A stretch of 64,000 nt of DNA from Lindgomyces ingoldianus (Eukaryota > Ascomycota > Dothideomycetes > Pleosporales > Lindgomycetaceae): contig NW_022985168.1 in assembly GCF_010093535.1 (NCBI RefSeq), positions 1,627,128 through 1,691,127 on the forward strand, given 5' to 3'. The notes under the pieces are model-generated. The model was not told where the DNA came from. It made no database searches and was given only the letters and a program-made list of their open reading frames with translations. The translations under genes were made by a program, and so were the position numbers. Shown one piece after another: positions 24,701-34,445 of this stretch. Position 1 is the first letter of the stretch. Every line of letters starts with the position of its first letter.

Positions 24701-26549
24701 TCTTTAATTTACACTTTCTTAGCTTACTATATAAGGTGTTAAAGTATAGCTAGTCTAGAGTGTCTTAGACGCTTATGCTATAGCTTTACTAATGCTTTTT
24801 ATAAACTATGTTTAGTTCTTATGTTAATTATGTGTGTATAATATAAGCTTTTTTATAGTAAATAGTACTCTAACACTTATTAGCTATAGATTTTTATAAG
24901 ATCTTTAATTATTATTTTATTTAGAGCCTTTAAAGTAGTTAGCTTTACTTATATGTTCTACTAGATTCCTTTTTATTATAGTAGGCAGAACAAGACTAGG
25001 TTGCACAGCAAGTCTAGACACAGTGCAGCGTTATGTAGTACAAGACTATATACTTAACTATATGTTCTATGCTTACTTTTTAAGCTTAGTGTAATTAATT
25101 TATAGCTTTAAATCTATATATAAGAGTTTCTAAACTAAATAAAGTCTTTTAGTGTTAGTAAATAATAGTTATAGATCTAATTAAGATTATTTATAATATA
25201 GCATATTAAGCTTAAGTTAAGAATAAATAATTTTTTTAGTAAATATTTATTCTAGTTTAAATTAACTATAGCTAGCAATGCAGCTACCTTAACTTTTAAT
25301 ACTTTTTAGCTTTTAAGTTAGTCTTTTTATATCTTTAGTATAAGTATATGTAAACTCTTTAGAATTAGTATTTTTAAATTATGTCTACACTGCCTTTTTA
25401 GTAAGCCTTAAAATTCTAAGTTATGCTTACACTTTAATGCTATAAGCTTTTTAACTCTTTTATTTAGCATTTACTAGTCTAGTGCTCTGTCTAGATAGAC
25501 ATAAAAGTAGTCCTTTAGTGCATAGATATGTCTGCATGTAAAACATTTAGTGCCTTTTATTTTAGTAAGTTTCTAGCTTAAAAATAACTTTTTATTATTT
25601 TCTTAATAATGTTAATGTTAAGGTTTACTTTATTTTCTTAATGTTATAACTTTTACACTACAGGCGTTTTTATTTATGCTTTAAGTAGTCTTTTTACTTT
25701 TAGTAAGGTATAATAAGTTATTTGTTATAAAAGTAGCTTTATACTTTCTTATATATATTAAATAATTTAACATTATATATTTTTAAAAGCACTTTATTAT
25801 TTTTTTTTAATTTATATTTAGTGTAAACTATCTACTTTTTTAAAAAGTTGTAGACTAATAAGGGGCAACTTTATTTATAGTAGTTAGAAAGTCCTTTGCT
25901 ATAGCATTAAACTATGTTGTTTTTAGAACATTTTATGTCTCTGCTTTTATAGCAGCGTAATTATACTCTGCTAGCTACAGGTTCTATATGCTTACATTTT
26001 TTAGCAGCTTTAGAGATGCATTATATTAGTTACATACATGTTCTTATTTAAATTAGTTATTAACACTTACTATAGCTTTAAAGTTTATAATCTACTATCT
26101 AAGTAGTTAATCTAGGGAACAGCATGTACACTATAAATGCAGGCTAACTATTAACTAGATAAAAATAATAATTTATTAAAAGCTTAATTACTCTTTTTTA
26201 TAATTATGTCTATTACTTTTATACTTATTAGCTTTAATCTTATAGTATTTAATAGCTTTTTTAAAGGCTCTAACACTACTTATTAATAGCTTATTTAGGT
26301 GCGTAGGCGTTTTAACATTAAAGGCTAGTAAAAACTTAGCTATTAGCAGCATCTTTAAAGCTCTTAGTTTAAAGATTATTTAGATAGTTAACTTAGGATC
26401 TACTTGCGGCCAGATGCTGTGCGCTACACATCTTAATTGCAGCTGCATCATCCAGGCTCTGTAGTCAGTGTGGTCTTAAAGGACGACTGTCGCGTCTCAA
26501 GGAGGCTGGGTGGCTATTTTGTATTAATAGAGGCACTAAGGCTCTTAAT

Positions 26550-26860
26550 TATTAGATTAAAGCACTATTTCTAGGCTTTCTAAGATAGATAATAGGTTTA
26601 GATATAATATATAAGATAATTAATTAATTATATTAATTATGTTTATTTATTAATTCTTTTTCTGCTCTACTTGTGTTGCTTAGCTTTTTGTTTTGCTAAT
26701 CTAAGTCCCTTGCGCACTTGCCCTATGCGCGACTAGCCTGCAAAATGCTGCAAAATGCTGCAATTTGCAGCAACATACTGTTCAAGCTTATTGCTCGTAC
26801 TATGTAGCAGCTTTCGTCAAGCGTTCCTCCTGTCTTGACAGTAGGTGCGCAAATCTGACA
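26550..26860 (-). repeat. 5' LTR of the Copia element
   Basis: 311 bp. Differs from the other LTR by a 10-bp tandem duplication and RIP-type transitions; outer flank TCTCT. Confidence 0.9.
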
Positions 26861-26978
26861 TCTCTATTACCTATTAAAATCTAACCTAGTTTAGACAAAA
26901 AGTAGTAGAGCTACAGTAATTCTTAGTTAAGCTAGTGCATAGTAGAGGAGGTTTAGAACCACAATATCACCTAAAAAA

Positions 26979-27130
26979 TTACAAAAGTCCCTTAGACAGC
27001 TAGGGAGAGAAAGCCTTTCTTACACCCTTATTCGCTAGAGAGATGGGGCTTGCGCCACTAAGGCTACTAGCAGGGGCTTGCCCCTGTCGAGGCTCTCTCC
27101 CCATCCCGTCTGAGCTTGCTGAGATAAAAA
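26979..27130. mobile_element. Left half of a MITE abutting the phosphotransferase promoter
   Basis: Starts ACAAAAGTCCCTTAGACAGC and follows the interior of the MITE at 18376-18786 (CTGAGCT-GCTGAGATAA). It then breaks off, and the unique DNA of the gene begins. The right inverted repeat is missing. Confidence 0.7.
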
Positions 27131-27244
27131 GTCCCCAACCTGCAGTGCTTGCGTTCTAAAGCGAGCCACCACATACCAACAGATCTCATCCCAAATCATC
27201 TACTATCTGCATTACCCCTTCTAGAGCTGTTGGCGTTTTCCCCA

Positions 27245-28585
27245 ATGACTGCGTACGACGAAATCGCAGAGGTCGAGGCCGACGACGAGTGCAGAGCTTG
27301 GTTGGTTAAGGTTCTTAGCGCGAAGGAAGAAATTGTAGCCTTCGTATCGAGCCGCCGTCCAGGATGTCCTGAAGGGGAATTTGATGGGTATCTGAGGGGC
27401 TCCTTCAACTTCTGTATCTCCGTCCGCTTTAACGATGGAGGACCAAAGGCCATCATCCGGTTCCCAAAACCAGGCCACACATTCACCACTCGACGAGAGG
27501 AGAAGGTAAAGAGCGAGGTCCAAGTCTTAGAATATTTGAGAGAAAAGACGAAACTCCCCGTACCTCGCGTAACCAGCTGGGGTTTGACGAACGAAAGTCC
27601 CAGAAATCTTGGTCCCTTTATTATCATGGATCGTATCGATGGTACTTCGCTCACAACCCTCTTGAAGCAGCCCGTCCAGTCTGAGGAGGACGAGGTCATT
27701 CTGAGGGATGATATAGACGATGCCAAACTGGACTACGTCTACGAACAGCTGGCGGAATTTATGATTGAACTTTCTCGGCTGGGCTTCGACGCCATTGGAG
27801 CCATAGCTAAGAACTCGGACACGAATAAGTGGCTGGCAACTGAGAGGCCGTTTACTTACAATATGAACGAAATGGCGGTGACCGTCTCAAATTATCCTGT
27901 GGACACTTTTCCCACCGCGCCGTTCCGGACCACTAGAGAGTACCTCGAATACCAATCCGATGAAAACCTTACTCACCTTCGCATACAACGTAATCTTGCA
28001 AGTGGTCCAGAAAATGCCAAGAGGAGGTACATTGCACGCCACCGGTTCCGACAGCTCATTCCGAAATATTGCATGGACAACAACGGTCCTTTCAAACTCT
28101 TCTGCGACGACTTGCAGCCTTCAAACATGCTTGCCGACCCAGAAACTCTTAAAGTCCATGCAATACTAGACTGGGAATTCACGCATGCGATGCCAGCACA
28201 ATTCTCTCATGATCCACCGTGGTGGCTCATATTGAAAGGACCAGACACGTGGCTGGAAAATCATAGCATGGAAAAGTTTCTGGCTCGCTACGAACCCAGA
28301 TTGGAGCAGTTCCTTCGCGCCTTGGAGCGAGTGGAGGCGAGATCGCTACCGACAGAACCCAAACTTTCGACTCAGATGCGAGAATCCTGGAAGAGTGGTC
28401 GGTTTTGGTTCGATTACGGGATTAGGAAGAGCCTAGATGTAGATGATATTTACTGGGGTGCGCTTCATCGAGAAGGAGATGATGTGCTCGATGAGGAACA
28501 GCAGAGGGAGATGGAAGAGTTGGTTGAAACGAAGATGAAGGACGTGAAAGCATATGACAAGGAGTGCAAGGAGAGGGGCTTATAA
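27245..28585 (+). CDS. Fungal phosphotransferase-family protein (APH/protein-kinase-like fold)
   Basis: A 446-residue, apparently intronless protein with the aminoglycoside-phosphotransferase (PF01636-type) architecture common in fungi. The N-lobe strand AIIRFP is near residues 69-74, the hinge FIIMDRIDGTSL at 125-136, the catalytic loop FCDDLQPSNML at 286-296 (Asp289 as putative base, Asn294 as metal ligand) and the second metal Asp in ILDWEF at 307-312. The C-terminal quarter is acidic and helical. The start is the ATG at 27245; the frame is open further upstream but only from a TTG at 27149. Small-molecule or protein substrate is unknown for this expanded fungal family, so no antibiotic-resistance role should be read into it. 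The gene is a GC-normal island between RIP-mutated repeats and shows no stops or other RIP damage, suggesting it is under selection. Confidence 0.85.
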   Translation: MTAYDEIAEVEADDECRAWLVKVLSAKEEIVAFVSSRRPGCPEGEFDGYLRGSFNFCISVRFNDGGPKAIIRFPKPGHTFTTRREEKVKSEVQVLEYLREKTKLPVPRVTSWGLTNESPRNLGPFIIMDRIDGTSLTTLLKQPVQSEEDEVILRDDIDDAKLDYVYEQLAEFMIELSRLGFDAIGAIAKNSDTNKWLATERPFTYNMNEMAVTVSNYPVDTFPTAPFRTTREYLEYQSDENLTHLRIQRNLASGPENAKRRYIARHRFRQLIPKYCMDNNGPFKLFCDDLQPSNMLADPETLKVHAILDWEFTHAMPAQFSHDPPWWLILKGPDTWLENHSMEKFLARYEPRLEQFLRALERVEARSLPTEPKLSTQMRESWKSGRFWFDYGIRKSLDVDDIYWGALHREGDDVLDEEQQREMEELVETKMKDVKAYDKECKERGL

Positions 28586-28731
28586 GAAAGAGTGAAAGGA
28601 ACGGCGTGATGATTGTGCTTAGTATCAAGTCGTATGATGAGGCTGCGCTACCTCGAGTGGCTGTAAAGCGAAGACGGCTCGTCCTGTCTCCATAGAAGGC
28701 AACTTTTTAGACAAAAATAGAAAGTTGCTAG
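28586..28731. other. Unique 3' flank of the phosphotransferase gene, then repeat edge
   Basis: GC-normal to about 28700. The last bases (about 28705-28731) match the internal 3' end of the Copia-derived family, including GCTAG/ACTAG before the LTR. Confidence 0.5.
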
Positions 28732-29010
28732 TGTCTGTACACAGTAGCAGTGTTGCAGCTTAGATATAAGCAATTGCCTATAAGCAGGATTACATATCTA
28801 TGTTACATAATGCTTATGCGTAAACCTTTATGTGTAAACATTTAAATATCCCCTTTTTTTTTATACAAAGGAAAGATAAAAGCAATAAAACTAGAAACAT
28901 GTTGCCTTTACCTTACCTACCTTGTACGCTGTGCACACTGTACACCACTCTTACTCTTGCTACTTAAGCGCTTATACTATAAGCAGCTAGCTGTTAGAGC
29001 CTATTTAACA
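28732..29010 (+). repeat. LTR (279 bp) of the Copia-derived family, 3' LTR of a truncated copy
   Basis: Same LTR as 29176-29455 and 33256-33535. The bases to its left resemble the internal end seen left of 33256, so it is a 3' LTR whose element body was deleted. Its flanks (GCTAG and ATAGT) do not match each other. Confidence 0.75.
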
Positions 29011-29175
29011 ATAGTATTTATTTTTTAAAATTTTTTATATATAAACTTAAAAAAGTAGCACTTTTTTAGGTTATTATATATAGATTAGTAATTATATAAT
29101 TTATATATAATTAAATTTATAAGCTTATTAAAGCTTTTTATATTTTAATTTTATTATTTTAGTATTTTAGGCTAG

Positions 29176-29455
29176 TGTCCGTACGCAGCAGCAGCGTCAC
29201 GATCTGGATACAAGCGATCGCGCACGAGCAGGACCACGTATCTATGTCACATGATGCTTGTGCGCGAACCTCTGTGCGCGAACATCTAGATATCCCCCTT
29301 TTCCTCTGTATAAAAGAAAAATAAGAGTAATAAAACTAGAAACATGTTACCCTTACTTTACCTACCTTATACACTGTGCACACTATACACTACTCTTACT
29401 CTTACTACTTAAGTGCTTATACTATAAGCAGCTAGCTGTTAGAGCCTATTTAACA
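29176..29455 (+). repeat. 5' LTR of the Copia-derived element
   Basis: 280 bp beginning TGTCCGTACGCAGCAG, ending CCTATTTAACA, with a TATAAAAG-type promoter box near 29308. The short open frame 29258-29470 is LTR sequence. Confidence 0.9.
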
Positions 29456-29479
29456 CTAATTAGTAGTTAATTTAATTAA

Positions 29480-30165
29480 CTATAAATTAGCAAGAGTAAT
29501 AATAAAGTACTTACACTTTATAAGGTACTTTATTTTGTTACTTATCCTCTAGAAAGAGTAATAATAGAGCACTTATACTTTATAAAGTACTTTATTTAGT
29601 TACTTATTTTTTTAGATAGTAGATTAATCCTTTACATTATATAGTAAGCTTTACTACTATATAAAGTAAGAAGAAAATAGTGTAAAACACATACTAAAGC
29701 TACTAAAGCTACACAACCTAGCAGCTAGATAATAGCACATTAATCCTTTACATTATACAGTAAGCTCTGCTACTGTACAAAGTAAGGAGGAGATAGTGCA
29801 AAACGCACACTAAAAGCTATTAAAGCTGCATAACCTAGTAGCTAGACAACAGCAGTACCTATATAATCTACTGCACAAGTAATTAACTCTACGCCTTATA
29901 AGGCACTTTATTTTATTACTTATTTTTTAGAAAGAGTAATAATAAAGCACTTACACTTTATAAAGTACTTTATTTAGTTACTTATCTCTTAAGATAGTAA
30001 ATTAATTCTTTACATTATATAGTAAGCTCTGCTACTGTATAAAGTAAAAAGAAGATAGTGTAAGGCGCACACTAAAGCTATTAAAGCTGCACAACCTAGC
30101 AGCTAGATAACAGCAGTACCTGTGTAATCTACTAGAAAAGTAATTAACTATACTGTTATAATAAA
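29480..30165. repeat. Complex tandem repeats in the element leader
   Basis: Two interleaved units: about 55-60 bp containing CACTTTATAAAGTACTTTAT (copies near 29490, 29550, 29890 and 29945), and about 118 bp starting ATTAATCCTTTACATTATA (near 29622, 29741 and 30002). The inverted relatives are at 33880-34160. Confidence 0.7.
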
Positions 30166-32763
30166 ATCTTATTAGTAACTAATAACTTTGTGTAATAATA
30201 GAAAAAATAAAGAATAATTCCTATTATATAAATAACTTATAAAAAACATAAGGATATTAGAGGCAACACTATAGAACAAGACTAGCCTAGAGTACTAGAA
30301 TAATAAGATTAACATATTAAAGGCTCTAATAAGCTTATAGACTTAATTATATATAAGTTATATAATTACTAATTTACATATAACAACTTAAAAGGGCGCT
30401 ACTTTTCTAAGTTTATATATAGAAGATTTTAAAAAATAAATACTATAAAACTTCTTAGCACTTAGCTGCACATTTAAAAAAGAGCTTATATAAGTGCTAA
30501 AAGATAAAAGAATTACACTATAGCTAAGCACTAAAAGTACCTAAGCTTAGAAGCTATATAATATAGCATAAAAAAAGCAATTACACTAAAAAGGCTTTAT
30601 ATGTAACTTTTATTACTATATAAGGCTCTGCATAGAAGCAGACTAAACATAATGCTGCTATTAACACTAAATGTACTAGTATTACCTGCTCTTATGCTTT
30701 AGCTAGCACTACACTAATTACTGTACAAATAATACATGCCACTCTACCTAACGCCTGCTCTACACCCTTAATTGTACACACCACCGCCTGCAGTAGTGTA
30801 TGCACTACTAATACCACCTACATAATCTATACTACATTACAACCTGTATAAACTTCTACCTTAGAGGGAAACTGCTAAAGAAAAACTTTTAGTAGATAAA
30901 ATTATATAATTCTAAAAAGTATAAAAGAAAAATAATAACTATATAAGTTAACTATATAACATTTTTATAAATAAAATAAAGATTTTTATTAATTTATATT
31001 AACAGCTAGATATCTAGGAAACTTAGTATATAAACATCTTTCTAGATATTTTAAAAGGTTAGGCAAATATGCACTATATGCATAATATAGGCTCTAGAAA
31101 TAACTAGAAGTATTTATATAACACCTTAAGCATTATAACAAAGGATTTTGTGTAAAAAGAAAAGGAAAAACTATAAAAAGTAAAGTTTTATATAAAAAGT
31201 AAAACTATCTTAGTAAAGAAGCAGCTTATTAAGTTTAATAGTAAAAAGATTAAACTTATACACAACATAGTAGTTCTTACTTAGAAAAGATAAGTAAGCT
31301 ACCTTTATATAATTAACTTAAAAGACAAAGATGCTGCATAATAATATGTTAAGTAATATATAAGAGAAGCATATATTATATTTATGTGTTAACTAGAGGC
31401 AGCATTTAACCTTTTTATTACTACATAAACTATAGACTCTTTGCATAATAACATTAACACACTTAACACATAAATTTAATAGTAAATAGATAATAGTAAG
31501 CACAGTCTTACTTTCTTACTATTATAACTTAATTATGCAAAGCTGTTTATTTTTATAGATAGATTATTTACTAATAATAAAAACCTTAGCTTATAGCTAG
31601 AATTCTTAATTATATTAAGTAATAAGAACTGTATAAAGTAAAGTAACTACTTTAAAATACTAGGTAACATTATACACTAGAATTCTACTAAGTGTAAAAA
31701 AGTAACTAGAAGTGTTTTTACTAGTAAACTATATAGAATAGTTAGAAAGTTTAATAATGTAATTACTTTTAGTATAACTTTATAGTAAATTATATAAACA
31801 CTTAAACTACTACTAATCTTAGTAGTAATTTACATAGATTTAAGGTTTTTATATAATTGCCTTATTAAGCTAAGCACTACTAGTAAAAAGTAACTTATAA
31901 TTAATATTATGTTACTCTATAAATTATATAAGAAAAAGGAAATTACTAAAATAAAGTAAATTAATAGTAAAAATAACTTAGTAAATGTATATATAAAAAA
32001 AACACTAAACTAGGCTCTTTAATTATTAGTTTTAACTAACTACCTCTCTGTCTAGATAAAAGCATCTATAGACTAGCTAGATTCTGTGCGCAAAGATGCT
32101 CTAAACTAACTAGACTAACAACGCCTTTATATAAAGCCTATCTCTTTTATTTTTTTATTGTACGCACTTATTTTTCTTATTACAAGATTAAAAGAGAAGG
32201 ATATGTAAAAAAAATAGTCTATTTATCTAGTATATAAAAGAAGAAAAAGCCACTACCTCTTACATATAGTAGTTACAATGCAGACTACAGCTCTACTATA
32301 CGCATAAAGCGCAGGCATTAGCCTAGAAGTTAGCTAACACATAACACTTAATAAAAAAAAAAGGCACTAGTAGTGCTACTATAATAATAAGTATATAAAG
32401 TTACTAAAACTTAACTATAACTTTAGACAAAAACTGCATAAAAGTACCTTTTATAATATATAACCTTTGCTGCCTACAGCTGCAGATTAGTGCTAGTAAG
32501 TAAGATAACATTAATATTATAAAATAGTAAAGCTACTACATGCTGCTTCTTAGCTTATCTATAATTAGCATTTTATATAAGAAAAAAGTAAAAGAGCTAA
32601 AAAATTTATATATTTATGCTAAAACACTAAATAAACTACTAATTAGTAGTAAAACTAGTTAAAAGGGTAACATAGATGCGCCTTAGGCTGCTAAACTGCA
32701 CAAGGATGTTAAAAACGCCCGCACTAACAGCGCTAGAGGTAGAAGAGGAAGGCTAGAGAGACA

Positions 32764-32770
32764 TCTCTCT

Positions 32771-32807
<37 letters not shown>
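32764..32807. repeat. CT/TG microsatellite
   Basis: About five CT followed by about 17 TG units (32774-32807) inside the element tail. Pure and unmutated. Confidence 0.95.
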
Positions 32808-32810
<3 letters not shown>

Positions 32811-33255
32811 GCAGAAGTATCTGTCACTGTTAGCACTATATAAAAAGAAAAAAGAGCTAGAGAATAGTACAGTAAAGCTTAAAAAGTAAAGAATAAAGAA
32901 AAAAAAGTAAAAAAAAAAAAGAAGACCTTATTATATACACCTCTTTACACACCTGCCTACACAAAGATTCTACACTATTCTAGCATAAAACTTTATATAA
33001 AACAGTTTATACACTGCTAAATTACTTATAAAGTAAGTGCATAAAAGCTAGATAATAATAGCTTAAAACACTTTACACTATTTATAAAGCTATTTATATA
33101 GTGTAACTAGCTTATCTTAATATATAGCATTACTAAGGCAAGTCTTAATAAATAAAGTAAAGTAAAAGTAAAACATAATTAAATAAACTTACATAGACAG
33201 AAGAAAGGTAACACATATAAAAAGTAACTCTTTAGATAAAAAGAAAAGTTACTAG

Positions 33256-33535
33256 TGTCTATACACAGCAGTAGTGTTACAATCTAGATATAAGCAATTG
33301 CGCATAAGCAGGACCACATATCTATGTTACATAATGCTTGTGCGCAAACCTCTGTGCGCAAACATCTAAATATCCCCCTTTTCCTCTATATAAAGGAAAG
33401 ACAAGAGTAATAGAACTAGAAACATGTTACCCTTACTTTACCTACTTTGTACGCTGTGCACACTGTACACCACTCTTACTCTTGCTACTTAAGTGCTTAT
33501 ACTATAAGCAGCTAGCTGTCAGAGCCTATTCAACA
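33256..33535 (+). repeat. 3' LTR of the Copia-derived element
   Basis: 280 bp, same ends as 29176-29455, followed by GCTAG. The frame 33338-33553 parallels the one in the 5' LTR and is not a gene. Confidence 0.9.
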
Positions 33536-33575
33536 GCTAGTTTTATTTTATAATGTTACCTTTAATATCTCTATG

Positions 33576-33802
33576 TGTCTGTACATATGTACGGCTGCGT
33601 CTGTACACGCGTACAGCTGAATTAGGTTGCCTAAAACGTTGGCTATCTAGCCTGTGCGTTAGGGGCTATGTGTACTTAAGAGCCCTCTTTCTTTGTACAA
33701 AGAGAGAGGGCAGTAGTTAATAACAAGAAGATCTTTGCCTGCTCACCTCTTGGTACGCCCCTTGGGCGTACGTTCGTTCGATCGAACCTAGGTCAACCAA
33801 CA
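33576..33802 (+). mobile_element. Solo LTR, 227 bp, weakly mutated
   Basis: TGTCTGTACATATG...GTCAACCAACA flanked by CTATG on both sides (33571-33575, 33803-33807). GC-normal, so inserted after the surrounding copy was RIP-mutated. Contains short palindromes such as GTACATATGTAC and TTTGTACAAAG. Direction is inferred from the ends only. Confidence 0.85.
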
Positions 33803-34164
33803 CTATGTCTTTTATAAGTTATTTATATAATAAATTTTTTTTATTATTTTCTTTATTATTATATAAAGTTATTAGTTGCTAGTAAGATTTTATTATAGTA
33901 GTATAGTAAATTACTTTTTTAGTAAATTACATAAGTACTGCTGTTATTATCTAGCTACTAGTTTATATAGCTTTATTATGTATCTTAGTGTGTGTCTTAC
34001 ATTATCTTCTTTTTACTTTATATAGTAGCAAAGCTTACTATATAATATAAGAAATTAATCTACTATCTTTAAAAATAAGTAATAAAATAAAGTACTTTAT
34101 AAAGTATAAGTACTTTATTATTACTTTTACTAATTTATAGTTAATTAAATTAACTACTAATTAG

Positions 34165-34445
34165 TGTTAAATAAGCTTTTTTAGCTAGCTACTTATAGTA
34201 TAAGCACTTAAGTAGTAAGAGTAAGAGTAGTGTACAGTGTGCACAGTGTACAAAGTAGATAGAGTGGGGGCAACATGTTTCTAGTTCTATTGCTCTGTCT
34301 TTTTTCTCTTTACAGAGAAAAAGAGGAATATCTAGATGTTTGCGCATAGAGGTTTACGCACAAGCATTATGTAACATAACTACATAATCCTTCTTGTGCG
34401 CAATAACTAGTATCTAGACTGTAACGCTGCTGCTGTGTACAGACA
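34165..34445 (-). repeat. 5' LTR of the minus Copia-derived copy
   Basis: 281 bp, reverse complement of the LTR at 29176-29455, followed inward by the same leader start (CTAATTAGTAG). Confidence 0.88.

Larger units (their letters stand above)
21464..26860 (-). mobile_element. Complete Ty1/Copia retrotransposon, RIP-inactivated
   Basis: Direct LTRs at 21464-21764 (301 bp) and 26550-26860 (311 bp, with an extra 10-bp AAAATGCTGC unit) carry the terminal pair TGTCAGATT/AATCTGACA. Identical TCTCT flanks lie at 21459-21463 and 26861-26865. The element reads on the minus strand, so the right LTR is the 5' one. A Gag zinc knuckle remnant (C-x2-C, about 25520-25560) and a reverse transcriptase YVDD-type motif, read as FYVNNFI (about 22833-22860), set its class and direction. 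A GC-richer leader (about 26400-26520) follows the 5' LTR. The sequence after the LTR (26541-26549) resembles a mutated initiator-tRNA primer site. A second copy in the opposite orientation starts at 62874. Confidence 0.9.
29176..33535 (+). mobile_element. Copia-derived non-autonomous element (gag remnant fused to RT end/RNase H)
   Basis: LTRs of 280 bp (29176-29455, 33256-33535) lie inside identical GCTAG duplications (29171-29175, 33536-33540). The 3.8-kb interior holds a repeat-rich leader (29480-30165) and a Gag-like stretch (about 30890-31160). It then runs directly into the end of a fungal Copia reverse transcriptase and RNase H (about 31170-32070), recognised by FIFIDRLFTNNKNLS (31549-31594) and the IYIDLRFLYNCLIKLSTT stretch after 31829. 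Protease, integrase and most of reverse transcriptase are absent. A 1.2-kb non-coding tail (32070-33255) includes a TG microsatellite. RIP stops are frequent. It is inserted in an inverted copy of its own family. Confidence 0.8.
29011..34445 (-). mobile_element. Copia-derived element, minus copy, broken by two insertions
   Basis: The 5' LTR is 34165-34445 (281 bp, minus). The internal sequence runs leftward through 33808-34164, 33541-33575 and 29011-29175, matching the reverse complement of positions 29456-30455 of the plus copy. The breaks are exact: a solo LTR at 33576-33802 flanked by CTATG, and the whole plus copy 29176-33535 flanked by GCTAG. Its left end is lost at 29011. Repeats at 33880-34160 mirror those at 29480-30165. 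Confidence 0.8.

Noticed and set aside
27149..27244. 32-residue N-terminal extension of the phosphotransferase
   Set aside because: Would start at TTG; the first ATG at 27245 fits a nuclear eukaryotic gene and begins just before the conserved domain.
27196..27726. 176-codon minus-strand frame
   Set aside because: Shadow of the phosphotransferase gene; no independent features.
29258..29470. 70-codon frame, repeated at 33338-33553
   Set aside because: Sits in the 3' part of an LTR present in several copies; low-complexity Leu/Tyr run at its end.
29480..30165. CRISPR-like array
   Set aside because: Repeats are long, imperfect and interleaved, inside a retrotransposon leader of a fungus; no spacer-repeat regularity.
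31170..32070. Possible tyrosine recombinase (DUF3435-like) in the 29176-33535 element
   Set aside because: The stretch instead fits the reverse-transcriptase end and RNase H of fungal Copia elements (FTNNKNLS and IDLRFLYNCL motifs), and the element has normal LTRs.
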